Assembly: GCA_031254035.1 (NCBI GenBank)
Contig: JAIRVF010000124.1
Coordinates: forward strand, 62,001-126,000
Direction of reading: 5' to 3'
DNA from: Paenibacillus sp.
Lineage (GTDB): Bacteria; Bacillota; Bacilli; Paenibacillales; Paenibacillaceae
Length of the DNA stretch: 64,000 nucleotides
Under the pieces are notes generated by a model, which did no database searches, had not been told where the DNA came from, and was given only the letters and a program-made list of their open reading frames with translations. The translations under genes were made by a program, and so were the position numbers. Positions 9,018 to 16,946 of this stretch are shown piece after piece. The first letter of the stretch is position 1. The number at the start of each line of letters is the position of its first letter.

Positions 9018-9052
9018 ATTTTAGCTATTTTTAACGTTGACGTCAACGTTAA
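9018..9052 (-). promoter_or_regulatory. MFS promoter with 22-bp palindromic operator
   Basis: Bases 9031-9052 are a perfect 22-base palindrome with half site TTAACGTTGAC. On the minus strand its centre supplies a -35 box TTGACG (9046-9041), followed by a 17-base spacer and a -10 box TAAAAT (9023-9018). Occupation of the palindrome by a dimeric regulator would block or distort this promoter for the MFS gene. No regulator gene adjoins it apart from the HTH protein at 9443. Confidence 0.75.
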
Positions 9053-9098
9053 CTTTTAAATACAGAAAAATTTTTACATAAAAATAGCGGCAACGCAG

Positions 9099-9296
9099 TT
9101 AGTTTTGTAATTTGCCATGTGAGCGTTCCAGCCAAAAGGCTGCAGAATATCCGGCTGCCGTACCGGCAGCCCCGCCGGCACAGACGGTTAAGGTAAGCAA
9201 AGTAGGCCCCATTCCCGCAAGAAAGGCGATACCACTTGCCAGGGTAGTTCCGGCCAACATGCCGAGAGCCGTTCCTGCACTTTTTCCTATTTCCAT
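9099..9296 (-). CDS. Small glycine-rich membrane protein
   Basis: A 65-residue hydrophobic protein with two glycine- and alanine-rich segments, roughly residues 8-30 and 32-55, each long enough to span a membrane. The ATG follows GAGGAG at a distance of about 9 bases. The small hydrophobic composition resembles short membrane proteins common in Firmicutes, but no family is recognised. It lies upstream of the MFS promoter in the same orientation with no obvious functional link. Confidence 0.5.
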   Translation of the reverse strand: MEIGKSAGTALGMLAGTTLASGIAFLAGMGPTLLTLTVCAGGAAGTAAGYSAAFWLERSHGKLQN

Positions 9297-9442
9297 AATC
9301 CTGGCGATCTCCTCATTTTATGTATATATTTGGGCTGAATTACTATGCCCAAAATAAAACAGCTCTATAAGCCGGATAGGTTGCCGGATCATAGAGCTGT
9401 TTGCCAATGTATGGCCTTAAGTGAAGCTGTTTTACGCATTAA

Positions 9443-10030
9443 TCAGGATTCGTGCAGGACGCAATCCGCAAACAGGATAGATTTCGGAATGCGGAAAAAA
9501 AGCTCGGCTCGATCCTGGAAGCTTGGTGATGGCATGGTTCCTTGATGCAGCCATTTTCGGAAAGTTCCCGGATGGATGTGCATCCATTCGCTAACGTCGC
9601 TAACAGACAGATCATGCACCATGCAAAGTCCCGTTAAAATTTTGTTGTTTACAGGTGAACGGGTCAGTGTTCTGCGCATAAAGCGGGATGATTCCGGCTG
9701 GCAAATAATCGGACTGCTTGCCGTAACGGAGCGGTTAAAGAGAATATGATGCGGATAGCCGAGAAACTGGCATACCTTGTCGAGATTCTTTTGGCCGGGA
9801 ATCCGTCCTTCATAGACCCAGGCACTGACGCTTCGTGAAGAGACACCGAGTTCCTCGGCAAGCTGTGAAAGCTTGATATCGTTTGCCATCAATACTGCCA
9901 ATAATACCCGATTCCGGATCTGGCAGCGGGAAGGCTTACGGAAGCGTTTGACGCGAATGCCTTTTCCCAAATATTTGCGGTTGATCAGAGACCACGCCTG
10001 AATTGAATGTTGTTCTTGTTGTGTAGGCAT
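9443..10030 (-). CDS. Protein with two duplicated HTH domains
   Basis: A 195-residue basic protein. The start at 10030 is preferred because GGAGG lies 4 bases upstream; a longer frame from a TTG at 10054 has no site. Two homologous halves are visible: residues about 35-100 (LSQLAEELGVSSRSVSAWVY, then GRIPGQKNLDKV and LGYPHHILF) and about 120-190 (VSDVSEWMHIHPGTFRKWLH, then GTMPSPSFQDRA and FRIPKSILF). The first half is a clear Cro/XRE-type helix-turn-helix; the second keeps the pattern with divergent residues. It may bind paired or extended operators. Its targets are unknown. Confidence 0.75.
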   Translation of the reverse strand: MPTQQEQHSIQAWSLINRKYLGKGIRVKRFRKPSRCQIRNRVLLAVLMANDIKLSQLAEELGVSSRSVSAWVYEGRIPGQKNLDKVCQFLGYPHHILFNRSVTASSPIICQPESSRFMRRTLTRSPVNNKILTGLCMVHDLSVSDVSEWMHIHPGTFRKWLHQGTMPSPSFQDRAELFFRIPKSILFADCVLHES

Positions 10031-10371
10031 ATTTCCTCCGAAGTTTTTCTTCAAATTCTACATTTTTATCTACCTATTTTCAATAGTAACTCTCGCCCAT
10101 TATTATGTCATTATTTCTAGCAAAATGCATGTTTACGGGAGTTTACGGGAGATTTGCCGCTAGTACACTCCTATCAATCTCCATAAGTACCTAAAATTAC
10201 CGAAGGTATTACAAAAATAGTTGCAGAATTGAAATTGAAACACTTCGCCGTAAGGGTTACAATGCATAAGTACTAGATTGCTAGATTCTATTGAATCTGA
10301 TTTGCGATAGGGAAGATAGTGGATTTATTCCACTGCAAATCTATGCAAAATATGCAAGAAAAGGTTGGTAG
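10031..10371. other. 341-bp divergent regulatory region
   Basis: This stretch separates the HTH gene from the polysaccharide deacetylase. It holds a tandem 10-base repeat (GTTTACGGGA twice at 10131-10150), a sigma-A-type promoter at 10235-10263 and a hairpin AGTGGA-TCCACT near 10317-10333. No frame in it looks coding. Confidence 0.6.
10235..10263 (+). promoter_or_regulatory. Promoter of the polysaccharide deacetylase gene
   Basis: A -35 box TTGAAA (10235-10240) and a -10 box TACAAT (10258-10263) are spaced 17 bases apart, a good vegetative promoter. The resulting leader would be about 100 bases. Confidence 0.65.
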
Positions 10372-11529
10372 ATGAAATTGAAGAAAGTTTTACAATGCTC
10401 CAAATGGTTTTTATCCCTTGCACTTGTCCTTGGCATCGTTTTTTCCACAGGAAATAGCTTCGCAACGTCAGAAGGAAGCCAAGCGAGATCGAGCACATCC
10501 TCGGCATTTGTTGCCGTGAATGATACACTGGTTACATATCCCGTTTCACCGATCATACATAAGGGAACATTATATGTTCCAATGGTTCAAACGGCTTCCG
10601 CTATGAATATCAACGTGAAATTTTCGAATGGTAAAGTGAAGCTGACGAAAAGCGGCGGTGCTTCTGTAACTCTGCCAGCGAATGGTCAAAGCACACTGAT
10701 TCAAAACGGAAAGACATTTATCTCACTTCGTGTGTTGAGTCAAAAATTCGGATTCCAGCTCTCCTATCTGCCGAATCAAAATTTGTACCGCGCCTTAAAT
10801 AAAGGAGCAGCTCTGACGGATGCTCAGCTGACACGTAAATACAAATCTATTATTCAGCAGAATAAGACAGAGATGACAGCGACAAATAAACCGGCAACCA
10901 AGCCGGCATCGGGTTCTAGAACGATTTACATCTCTTTTGATGACGGGCCGTCTCCGTACACGCCTCAGCTTTTGAATGTGCTCGACCAATATAATGCAAA
11001 GGCAACTTTCTTTATGCTGGGCAATCAAATTTCCAATCATTCGGCATCGGTTAAGCGTATCGTCAAAGGGGGGCATGGTGTAGGGCTGCATGGCATGACG
11101 CATGAGAAAACAAAATTTTATGGTTCGCCTTATTCTGCGCTGAATGAGATGAACATGGATAATGCCCGATTGTTTAAGGCAGCTAAAGTAAATACGAAGC
11201 TTATTCGTACGCCATATGGCAGCAAGCCTTACTTCACTAAAGCATACCGTGATCAAACGGCCGCTTATGGTTATCATCTGTGGGATTGGAATATTGACTC
11301 TAATGACTGGAGATATAAGAGTAACCCGCAAAAAATCTATGATAATGTCATTCGGGATGTTAAAAACATGAAGAAAAAGGGAATCACCCCGATCGTTCTG
11401 TTCCATGACCAGCAGGCGACGGTAACGATTCTGCCGAAGCTAATCAAAGCTATCCAGGCCGAAGGTTACACATTCAAACCGCTTACGAAAGACATGACAC
11501 CACAGAACTTCTGGCATGATCCGCGTTAA
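10372..11529 (+). CDS. Secreted polysaccharide deacetylase with stalk domain
   Basis: A 385-residue exported enzyme. Residues 1-31 form a signal peptide. Residues about 45-145 resemble the copper-amine-oxidase N-terminal-like stalk domain common in Paenibacillus exported proteins (GTLYVPMVQTASAMNINVKF, then TFISLRVLSQKFGF). A NodB deacetylase domain follows from about residue 183: the SFDDGPS metal and base aspartates, the metal-binding HGMTH near residue 240, IRTPYGS with the catalytic-site arginine, WDWNIDSNDWR and the FHD segment near the end. It probably removes acetyl groups from peptidoglycan or another wall polymer. The ATG follows AAGGTTGG. The gene is monocistronic with its own promoter and terminator. 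Confidence 0.92.
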   Translation: MKLKKVLQCSKWFLSLALVLGIVFSTGNSFATSEGSQARSSTSSAFVAVNDTLVTYPVSPIIHKGTLYVPMVQTASAMNINVKFSNGKVKLTKSGGASVTLPANGQSTLIQNGKTFISLRVLSQKFGFQLSYLPNQNLYRALNKGAALTDAQLTRKYKSIIQQNKTEMTATNKPATKPASGSRTIYISFDDGPSPYTPQLLNVLDQYNAKATFFMLGNQISNHSASVKRIVKGGHGVGLHGMTHEKTKFYGSPYSALNEMNMDNARLFKAAKVNTKLIRTPYGSKPYFTKAYRDQTAAYGYHLWDWNIDSNDWRYKSNPQKIYDNVIRDVKNMKKKGITPIVLFHDQQATVTILPKLIKAIQAEGYTFKPLTKDMTPQNFWHDPR

Positions 11530-11636
11530 TAAATCGCAGCTACCAAAGCATAAAGTCTGCTGCATATTGATAGCTCGTGATCTATGAAAAAGGTTAATAG
11601 AAATGGTATCTAAAAATGATATCCGGCTTGGCAGGT

Positions 11637-11678
11637 TATGTTCTCCCTTCATACGATGAAGAGAGAACATATTTTTTA
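11637..11678 (+). terminator. Terminator of the deacetylase gene
   Basis: A hairpin with TATGTTCTC and GAGAACATA outer arms and a TTCAT/ATGAA inner stem, followed by a run of T residues, about 110 bases after the stop codon. Confidence 0.75.
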
Positions 11679-11780
11679 AATTCACTTGCAGCTAAAGCAT
11701 GCGGATAACATCTCTTTTCCTATGAGGGAGGATATGGTATATTTTTTTTGTAACCTAACGAGTGGACAAGGAGAATGTGC

Positions 11781-12068
11781 ATGATTAAACATATTGTTTT
11801 TATTAAATTGCAGGACAGATCTCCGGAAATCGTTGCTAAAACTGCAGAGGTGTTGCGTGGCATGGAAGGTGAAATTCCACAGCTGCTCTCCATCGAGGTA
11901 GGTGTGGACGTCGTTCATTCGGAACGTTCATTTGATATCGCCCTTGTAACCGAGGTGTCCTCGCTGGAAAACTTGCAGGCGTATCAGGTGCATCCCGTTC
12001 ATCAGGAAGTCATTCGTCATTTGAACGAAGTTAAAGAATTATCCGTTAGCGTCGATTACGAAATTTAG
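11781..12068 (+). CDS. Dabb (stress-responsive A/B barrel) protein
   Basis: A 95-residue protein of the dimeric alpha-beta barrel (Dabb) family: it begins MIKHIVFIKL, continues LRGMEGEIPQLLSIEVGVDV with the typical central loop, and ends in a helix-strand with YQVHPVHQEVIRHL. The second ATG (11781) is chosen because AAGGAG then lies 7 bases upstream; the ATG at 11775 is adjacent to it. It begins a run of three short genes (Dabb, a 36-residue membrane peptide and a HepT-like protein). Family members bind small hydrophobic ligands or act in stress responses; the ligand here is unknown. Confidence 0.85.
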   Translation: MIKHIVFIKLQDRSPEIVAKTAEVLRGMEGEIPQLLSIEVGVDVVHSERSFDIALVTEVSSLENLQAYQVHPVHQEVIRHLNEVKELSVSVDYEI

Positions 12069-12088
12069 CAGATAGGAAGTACTTGACT

Positions 12089-12199
12089 ATGAGCGATTTG
12101 GAATATCCAATGGAAACATTGACCTTGCTTGTCGTATTTGTTGCGGCTATTTTTGTCATGTTTTTCTGGTTGAAGCGCCGGGGCAAAAAAGGTAAATAA
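12089..12199 (+). CDS. 36-residue single-pass membrane peptide
   Basis: A short frame beginning MSDLEYPMETLTLLVV, with one hydrophobic helix over about residues 10-28 and a basic tail KRRGKKGK, the signature of an N-out/C-in membrane peptide. It lies 20 bases after the Dabb gene and 26 bases before the HepT-like gene, with AGGAAG upstream. Its position inside an operon and its composition support a real gene. Function unknown. Confidence 0.55.
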   Translation: MSDLEYPMETLTLLVVFVAAIFVMFFWLKRRGKKGK

Positions 12200-12225
12200 T
12201 ATCTGCAGCTTGGAGGGTACAGACC

Positions 12226-12651
12226 ATGTACTATGTAAATCAGGAACAGATCCAGCGTCGCTTGGATGCGATCCCGGAAATAGCTGAATCTTTAACGAAG
12301 GTTACCGAATCCTGGGACGGGAGCGTTATGCAAGGCATGGTCCAGGAACGTGCGCTGCATTTGGCGATTGAGGTCGTCACCGATGTGGGCAGCTATCTGA
12401 TTGACGGGTTTATTATGCGTGACGCGAGTAGTTATGAAGATATTATTGAAATCAATCATGATGAAAAGGTTTTTGACGGCGAAATATTCAGCGTACTACT
12501 TGAACTGGTTAGTCTCCGCAAGCCATTGGTGCAGGAATATTTTTCGTGGAATCGGAGCGGGCTGCATCAATTGACGCCAGTCCTGCCGGATGTTTTGAAC
12601 AAGTTTGCGGATCAGGTTCGCGAATACATTAAGCAGGAGCTTATACTATAG
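12226..12651 (+). CDS. DUF86/HepT-like HEPN protein (YutE-type)
   Basis: A 141-residue helical protein of the DUF86 group: MYYVNQEQIQRRLDAI at the start, RALHLAIEVVTDVGSYLIDGFI near residue 45 and a late helix LVSLRKPLVQEYF near residue 95. In toxin HepT proteins this late helix carries an RNxxxxH-type RNase motif; here it reads RKPLVQEY without the histidine, so RNase activity is doubtful. No MNT nucleotidyltransferase partner is adjacent. The degenerate motif matches my memory of the chromosomal YutE group, so a housekeeping role is more likely than a toxin. The ATG follows GGAGGG. Confidence 0.8.
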   Translation: MYYVNQEQIQRRLDAIPEIAESLTKVTESWDGSVMQGMVQERALHLAIEVVTDVGSYLIDGFIMRDASSYEDIIEINHDEKVFDGEIFSVLLELVSLRKPLVQEYFSWNRSGLHQLTPVLPDVLNKFADQVREYIKQELIL

Positions 12652-12674
12652 TAACGTGATAAAGCATCGACTGT

Positions 12675-12712
12675 AAGCCCATCCTAAAGGCCGGATTGGG
12701 CTTGTTGTTTTC
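12675..12712 (+). terminator. Terminator after the HepT-like gene
   Basis: AAGCCCAtCC and GGatTGGGCTT arms form a hairpin followed by GTTGTTTTCTT. Confidence 0.75.
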
Positions 12713-12829
12713 TTAGCGTCTTATTTTTTTGAAAATAACAGCCCGTCTTCTGTGTCAGGACAATCTCCCCCTGCTTATAATATCCTACAAATAGGCATTA
12801 GCCCGTAAGGGTGAAGGGAGTGACACACC

Positions 12830-13279
12830 ATGGCGGAATGGGGCGCTGTATTACTTGCCTGCGGATTCGTATTGTTCGCCGCTGTTGCAATGATTCTTCT
12901 ACATACAATGAGAAGAGTGCTGCTGCGGACCGAGGATGTGCTTGGCAAGGCCGGGCAGGAGATCTCACAGCTTGCAGCCGAATCCAAGGAAACACTCGTG
13001 CAGGTATCGGCGACATTGTCGATGCTGCAAGACAGAGTGGAGGAAGTACGTCCATTCTGCGAGTCGCTCCAGCTTGCAGGCGCGAGTCTGACGAATACGC
13101 TCGAGCGTGCGGATTCCATAACGCAGCTGGTTACCGATTCGGCCATGGAACGCTTGGAAAGGGCGCACCGGGAAAACGAGCTCCGTTTTTCAGAAGCTTT
13201 CCGGTGGCTGGATGCCGGGTTATCGGTATGGCATTCCTTCAAGCGCGAATCACCATCCCCTACGGACGATCATGCCTGA
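12830..13279 (+). CDS. DUF948 protein (YtxG-like)
   Basis: A 149-residue membrane-anchored protein. Residues about 5-25 form one transmembrane helix (ACGFVLFAAVAMILLHTM) and the rest is a long helical coiled coil (LRTEDVLGKAGQEISQLAAE onward), as in the DUF948 family. The pairing with the next gene, a YtxH-domain protein, is the conserved ytxG-ytxH arrangement of Bacilli, linked there to general stress. The ATG follows AAGGGAG. Distal residues after about 130 are low in conservation. Confidence 0.85.
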   Translation: MAEWGAVLLACGFVLFAAVAMILLHTMRRVLLRTEDVLGKAGQEISQLAAESKETLVQVSATLSMLQDRVEEVRPFCESLQLAGASLTNTLERADSITQLVTDSAMERLERAHRENELRFSEAFRWLDAGLSVWHSFKRESPSPTDDHA

Positions 13280-13300
13280 GCCGAAGGAGAGATGAGAGCG

Positions 13301-13630
13301 ATGAAAGAAAAGAACAAAAGCTTATTGTGGGGCGCTTTGATCGGCAGCTTGGTTGGTTCGGTAACCGCACTATTATTTGCGCCAAAGTCAGGCAAGGAGC
13401 TTCGTCAGGATATCGCGGAAGGTGCCAGATCGATCGGCGAGCAGAGTGTAAATTTGATCGGAAAAGTGAAGGATACGGCCGGCAATGTCATTCAGGACAT
13501 TCGCGGCTGGCGCAATTCTGAAGGCGACGAAGAGGATGTCGAACTGGCCCGGGTTTCTTCCTTTGAGGATGGCAGAGAGCAGGATTCTATTTTCTCTGAA
13601 GACTTGGAGCAGGATGCAGGAGAGTTGTAA
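13301..13630 (+). CDS. YtxH domain protein
   Basis: A 109-residue protein. The ATG at 13301 is preferred because AAGGAG lies 11 bases upstream; the ATG at 13292 is only 2 bases from it. Residues 8-28 form a glycine-rich transmembrane helix (WGALIGSLVGSVTALLFAPK) followed by the diagnostic SGKELRQDI and an amphipathic helix, the YtxH signature. The C-terminal 35 residues are very acidic. It follows the DUF948 gene by 21 bases and probably forms an operon with it. Confidence 0.9.
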   Translation: MKEKNKSLLWGALIGSLVGSVTALLFAPKSGKELRQDIAEGARSIGEQSVNLIGKVKDTAGNVIQDIRGWRNSEGDEEDVELARVSSFEDGREQDSIFSEDLEQDAGEL

Positions 13631-13643
13631 ATAAAGTACCGCG

Positions 13644-13687
13644 GCGGGCCCGTGTTCCTGAATTCAGGAAAACCGGGCCTGCTTTTG
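13644..13687 (+). terminator. Terminator after ytxH-like gene
   Basis: GCGGGCCCG and CGGGCCTGC arms enclose a second perfect stem TTCCTGAATTCAGGAA; TTTT follows. The nested palindrome makes it an unusually stable hairpin. Confidence 0.75.
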
Positions 13688-13815
13688 CGCATGTTTCCGG
13701 GGAGATTCCGCCGAAGGTCACCGGAGTAAATTCAGCGCTGCGGCAAGGTACCTTTGACATTAAATACTCATATGTTAGCAAAAGAGAGAGCATAAATCGA
13801 TAAAAAGGAAGCGGT

Positions 13816-14637
13816 GTGTTCGTGCAGCAAGCAATTGCAATATTAGACTCGGGTGTGGGGGGCTTAACGGTTGTCAAGGAAATCATGAGGCAGCTTCCAC
13901 GGGAAAAAATCATCTATTTCGGAGACACAGCCCGCACACCTTACGGACCCCGTTCGTCCGAAGAAGTAAGGAAATTTACGGAGCAGATCGTTGACTTTCT
14001 GTGCCAATTTAATCCCAAAGCCATTGTCATTGCATGTAATACGGCAACGGCAGCAGCGTTGGATTATATCTCGGCGAAGGTGCCCATCCCCGTCATCGGG
14101 GTAATTCATCCCGGAGCAAGGGCGGCAATCAGCGCCACAAAGACGGGGAATATCGGGGTCATTGGCACGATCGGCACGATCGGCAGTGGAGCATATACAT
14201 CTGCCCTCCAGCAACTGTCTCCATATGTACATGTGGTGAGCGAAGCTTGTCCGGCGCTGGTTCCGCTCGTTGAGCAGGGGCAGTTCAGGTCGAAGGAAAC
14301 GACCGCTGTTGTTGATGAGTCGCTCCGAAACATGAAGAGTTCGTCGATCGACTGCCTGATTTTGGGCTGTACCCATTATCCGTTTTTAAAAGATACGATT
14401 CAGGGAGTTATTGGAAAAGGGGTAAAGCTGATCAGTTCTGCAGATGAAACTGCAAGGGAAGTCAGCACGATTCTGTATGATAAGGGACAGCTGGCCAACA
14501 GAAATGTAAGTCCGGTCCATCAATTTTTTTGTAGCGGAGATGTGGAGATGTTCCAGAAAATAGCCAAAAGCTGGCTGGGGGAGCAAATCCGGCGTACGCC
14601 CGTTGTTTGGCAGGTCTCGAAGTTTGTTGAATCATAA
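13816..14637 (+). CDS. murI: Glutamate racemase
   Basis: A 273-residue cytosolic enzyme that interconverts L- and D-glutamate for peptidoglycan. Diagnostic blocks are AILDSGVGGLTVVKE near the start, YFGDTARTPYGPRS, IACNTATAAALDYI with the first catalytic cysteine near residue 76, GVIHPGARAA, and LGCTHYPFLKD with the second catalytic cysteine near residue 188. Two GTG starts (13816 and 13822) are possible; AAGGAAG lies 4 or 10 bases upstream, and the later one gives the family's usual N-terminus. It is monocistronic, ending in a terminator. Confidence 0.97.
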   Translation: MFVQQAIAILDSGVGGLTVVKEIMRQLPREKIIYFGDTARTPYGPRSSEEVRKFTEQIVDFLCQFNPKAIVIACNTATAAALDYISAKVPIPVIGVIHPGARAAISATKTGNIGVIGTIGTIGSGAYTSALQQLSPYVHVVSEACPALVPLVEQGQFRSKETTAVVDESLRNMKSSSIDCLILGCTHYPFLKDTIQGVIGKGVKLISSADETAREVSTILYDKGQLANRNVSPVHQFFCSGDVEMFQKIAKSWLGEQIRRTPVVWQVSKFVES

Positions 14638-14654
14638 TTAATGTTAGAAAAATA

Positions 14655-14687
14655 GACCCTGTTTTATAAACAGGGCTCTTTTCTTTT
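14655..14687 (+). terminator. Terminator of murI
   Basis: CCCTGTTT and AAACAGGG arms around TAT, followed by CTCTTTTCTTTT. Confidence 0.85.
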
Positions 14688-14832
14688 GGGAAGGTTTCGC
14701 ATGGGTCAAGGCATGGGCGTCATAGAATCTTACAGATAAACGTCTATCGACGTACTTCGTCAGAAGGTCTTATCTCTTCAAAAAGCAACGTTTGCGGCGA
14801 ACAGTTCATGAGCCGCGGGAAAGGGAGACGCC

Positions 14833-16032
14833 ATGCAGCAGTACACCGTGTGTAAAGGAGATACCTTGGATCGAATTGCCGCAAGCAGGGGATTGTCCCG
14901 GAATCATATTATCAATGTGAACCCCTGGGTGGGAGAGCAGCCGTATTTGGTGCCGGGTCAGATTATTTTTTTGCCGTCCTCACCCAGAAGAAGATATGCC
15001 ATACAGACGGGTGACAGTCCTGATCGAGTAGCAGCCGCCTTCCATGTCTCGGAAGCTTCCTTATTCGAAATGAATCCCGGACTGTCCCAAAGTTATTTTC
15101 CGGAAGGGCGCGTGCTTGTATTGCCGCATCCCGAAAAAAACCGGGTGGTATATCTCGAGGGGGAATACGGATACCGGCATTTATGCCATGATATAAGTAG
15201 GCTAACGCAATCCTACCGACGAATAACGGCGGGAACCATTGGCGAGAGCGTACTGGGCAAGCCTATTCCCTATTTGAAGATCGGGGAGGGCGCGAGAAAA
15301 ATTCATGTGAACGCTTCTATCCATGCGAATGAATGGATAACTACCCCGTGCATCATGCATTTTATAGAAGACTACGCTCGCGCCTATAAGCTGGGAAACC
15401 GCTGGAACGGATACGATCCAAGCCAGTGGTATGAGCAATGTACACTTTGGGTGGTGCCGCTGGTGAATCCCGACGGCGTGGAACTTGTACAGGAAGGCGT
15501 TCAACCGAGTAATCCGTATTTTGAACAGTTGACGGAGTGGAACGGAGGGCGTAGCGATTACCGGCATTGGAAGGCTAACATTAATGGCGTCGATTTGGGG
15601 GACCAGTTTCCTGCCCATTGGGAAGAGGAAGTGCAGCGGCGAGGAAAAAGCTTTCCCGGACCGAGGGATTATGCGGGAACATCGCCCCTCAGTGAACCGG
15701 AGGCCGAAGCGCTGGCGGCTTTTACCGTAAAAACGTCACCAGATGCGGTGATTTCCCTACACAGCCAGGGACAGGAGATCTATTGGAACTACCGCAATTA
15801 CGAGCCGAAGGAAAGCCGGGAGTGGTCGCGGAGACTCGGCCAGGCAAACGGATACCGTCCCGTCAAGCTGGAAGGCAGCGATGCCGGTTACAAGGACTGG
15901 TTCATCCAAGAATTCCGCCGGCCTGGCTTTACGGTCGAGATCGGACTCGGAAAAAATCCTCTACCCTTGGAGGACTTTGACAATCTCGCTTTGGAAACCA
16001 GCCTTGTGGTGGCGGAATTATTATCGATATGA
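14833..16032 (+). CDS. LysM-containing M14 carboxypeptidase (gamma-D-Glu-DAP type)
   Basis: A 399-residue enzyme with two LysM peptidoglycan-binding modules (residues about 3-49, YTVCKGDTLDRIAASRGL, and 53-98, YAIQTGDSPDRVAAAFHV) and a zinc carboxypeptidase M14 domain from about residue 105. Zinc ligands are His and Glu in HANEW near residue 163 and His in SLHSQGQ near 309; the catalytic Glu sits in VEIGLG near 368. This architecture matches Bacillus gamma-D-glutamyl-L-diamino-acid endopeptidase I, which cleaves stem peptides during sporulation or wall turnover. No signal peptide is visible, so it may act in the mother cell or be released otherwise. The ATG follows AAGGGAG. Confidence 0.93.
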   Translation: MQQYTVCKGDTLDRIAASRGLSRNHIINVNPWVGEQPYLVPGQIIFLPSSPRRRYAIQTGDSPDRVAAAFHVSEASLFEMNPGLSQSYFPEGRVLVLPHPEKNRVVYLEGEYGYRHLCHDISRLTQSYRRITAGTIGESVLGKPIPYLKIGEGARKIHVNASIHANEWITTPCIMHFIEDYARAYKLGNRWNGYDPSQWYEQCTLWVVPLVNPDGVELVQEGVQPSNPYFEQLTEWNGGRSDYRHWKANINGVDLGDQFPAHWEEEVQRRGKSFPGPRDYAGTSPLSEPEAEALAAFTVKTSPDAVISLHSQGQEIYWNYRNYEPKESREWSRRLGQANGYRPVKLEGSDAGYKDWFIQEFRRPGFTVEIGLGKNPLPLEDFDNLALETSLVVAELLSI

Positions 16033-16164
16033 AAACATATTGAAACATTTTCTGAAAGAGGACGTATACTACATTAGAGGGAGCGGCCGTAGCAGCAATA
16101 AAGCGATCGTTTCCTCTTTTTCACGGAATGTTCATCATTGGACGACAAAAGGGAGGGGATGAAT

Positions 16165-16431
16165 ATGAAATGGAGAAAGCTGTTATCTATACGGTACTGG
16201 TCGCATATGATGAGCCATTCATGGCGGTATCTGACTGCATCGCAAGTATCGCTTACGGACAAGCTTTTGTTTCTGGTTCCCGTGCTGTTGTACTGGGTTT
16301 TGCCGGACTTCATGCCCTTTATCCCAATCGATGATATCGGTGTTACACTTGTTGTGATGAGCTGGTTCGTTACCCGGATGGAAAAGAAGTATCCAACTTT
16401 AACCGCGCCTCCGAAGGGCGGAAACCGTTAA
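16165..16431 (+). CDS. Small membrane protein, DUF1232-like
   Basis: An 88-residue protein. The ATG at 16165 lies 8 bases after GGAGG; an ATG six bases earlier is too close. The segment LLFLVPVLLYWVLPDFMPFI followed by PIDDIGVTLVVMSWFVTRME resembles the DUF1232 (YkvA) pattern of a hydrophobic helix, a proline-aspartate turn and an IDD motif. Two membrane-associated helices are predicted. Neighbouring genes do not suggest a role. Confidence 0.7.
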   Translation: MKWRKLLSIRYWSHMMSHSWRYLTASQVSLTDKLLFLVPVLLYWVLPDFMPFIPIDDIGVTLVVMSWFVTRMEKKYPTLTAPPKGGNR

Positions 16432-16610
16432 ATCGCCTTGCGAAGCAGGGTGGGTTTCTTTACAATAAAGGTAGCAAGCCGCGATCAAAGAATAGTGAAT
16501 CAGATTCGAACGAAAAACTGCAGTCGCCTAAGCTACTTTCGGCAAATCGAATGATGTATTATTAATTTGATCGTGCCCTATTAACTCAGAAACAGGAGAT
16601 GTCGTTGTTT

Positions 16611-16913
16611 ATGAAATGCAAAATTACGCGCAATGCCGCTAAAGTGCTTCAAAAAGAGCTGGAGAAAGAGGAGAACCGCGATCTGAAGCTTCGCGTGCTT
16701 ATAACTCACGCACATGGAGATCATGCGCACTACGGTCTGGATTTGGACAAGCCGGGTGAAAACGACGAGGTTGTAAGTACGGATAAGAACATCGATGTGC
16801 TACTAGACCGGGGCGAACCGCTACTGGATGGAGTAAAGGTGGACTACTTGTATTTGCCAGAGGAAGGATTTGTCATTACCAACCCTTCCAAAGGCAATCA
16901 TGGTGACCACTAA
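16611..16913 (+). CDS. HesB/IscA-like protein with histidine-rich motif
   Basis: A 100-residue protein with the HesB-like (IscA fold) layout: KCKITRNAAKVLQKELEKE as the first helix, LRVLITHAHGDHAHYGLDLD as core strands, and GVKVDYLYLPEEGFVITNPS as the last strand. IscA proteins bind iron or clusters through three cysteines; here these are missing, and His-rich motifs THAHGDHAH and a terminal GNHGDH occupy the equivalent regions. It may bind a metal with histidines. AGGAG at 16594 is 12 bases from this ATG; a TTG at 16605 or ATG at 16599 are alternative starts. Confidence 0.75.
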   Translation: MKCKITRNAAKVLQKELEKEENRDLKLRVLITHAHGDHAHYGLDLDKPGENDEVVSTDKNIDVLLDRGEPLLDGVKVDYLYLPEEGFVITNPSKGNHGDH

Positions 16914-16946
16914 TGATCCGGAAGACTGAAGAAAAGGGTGCATAAA

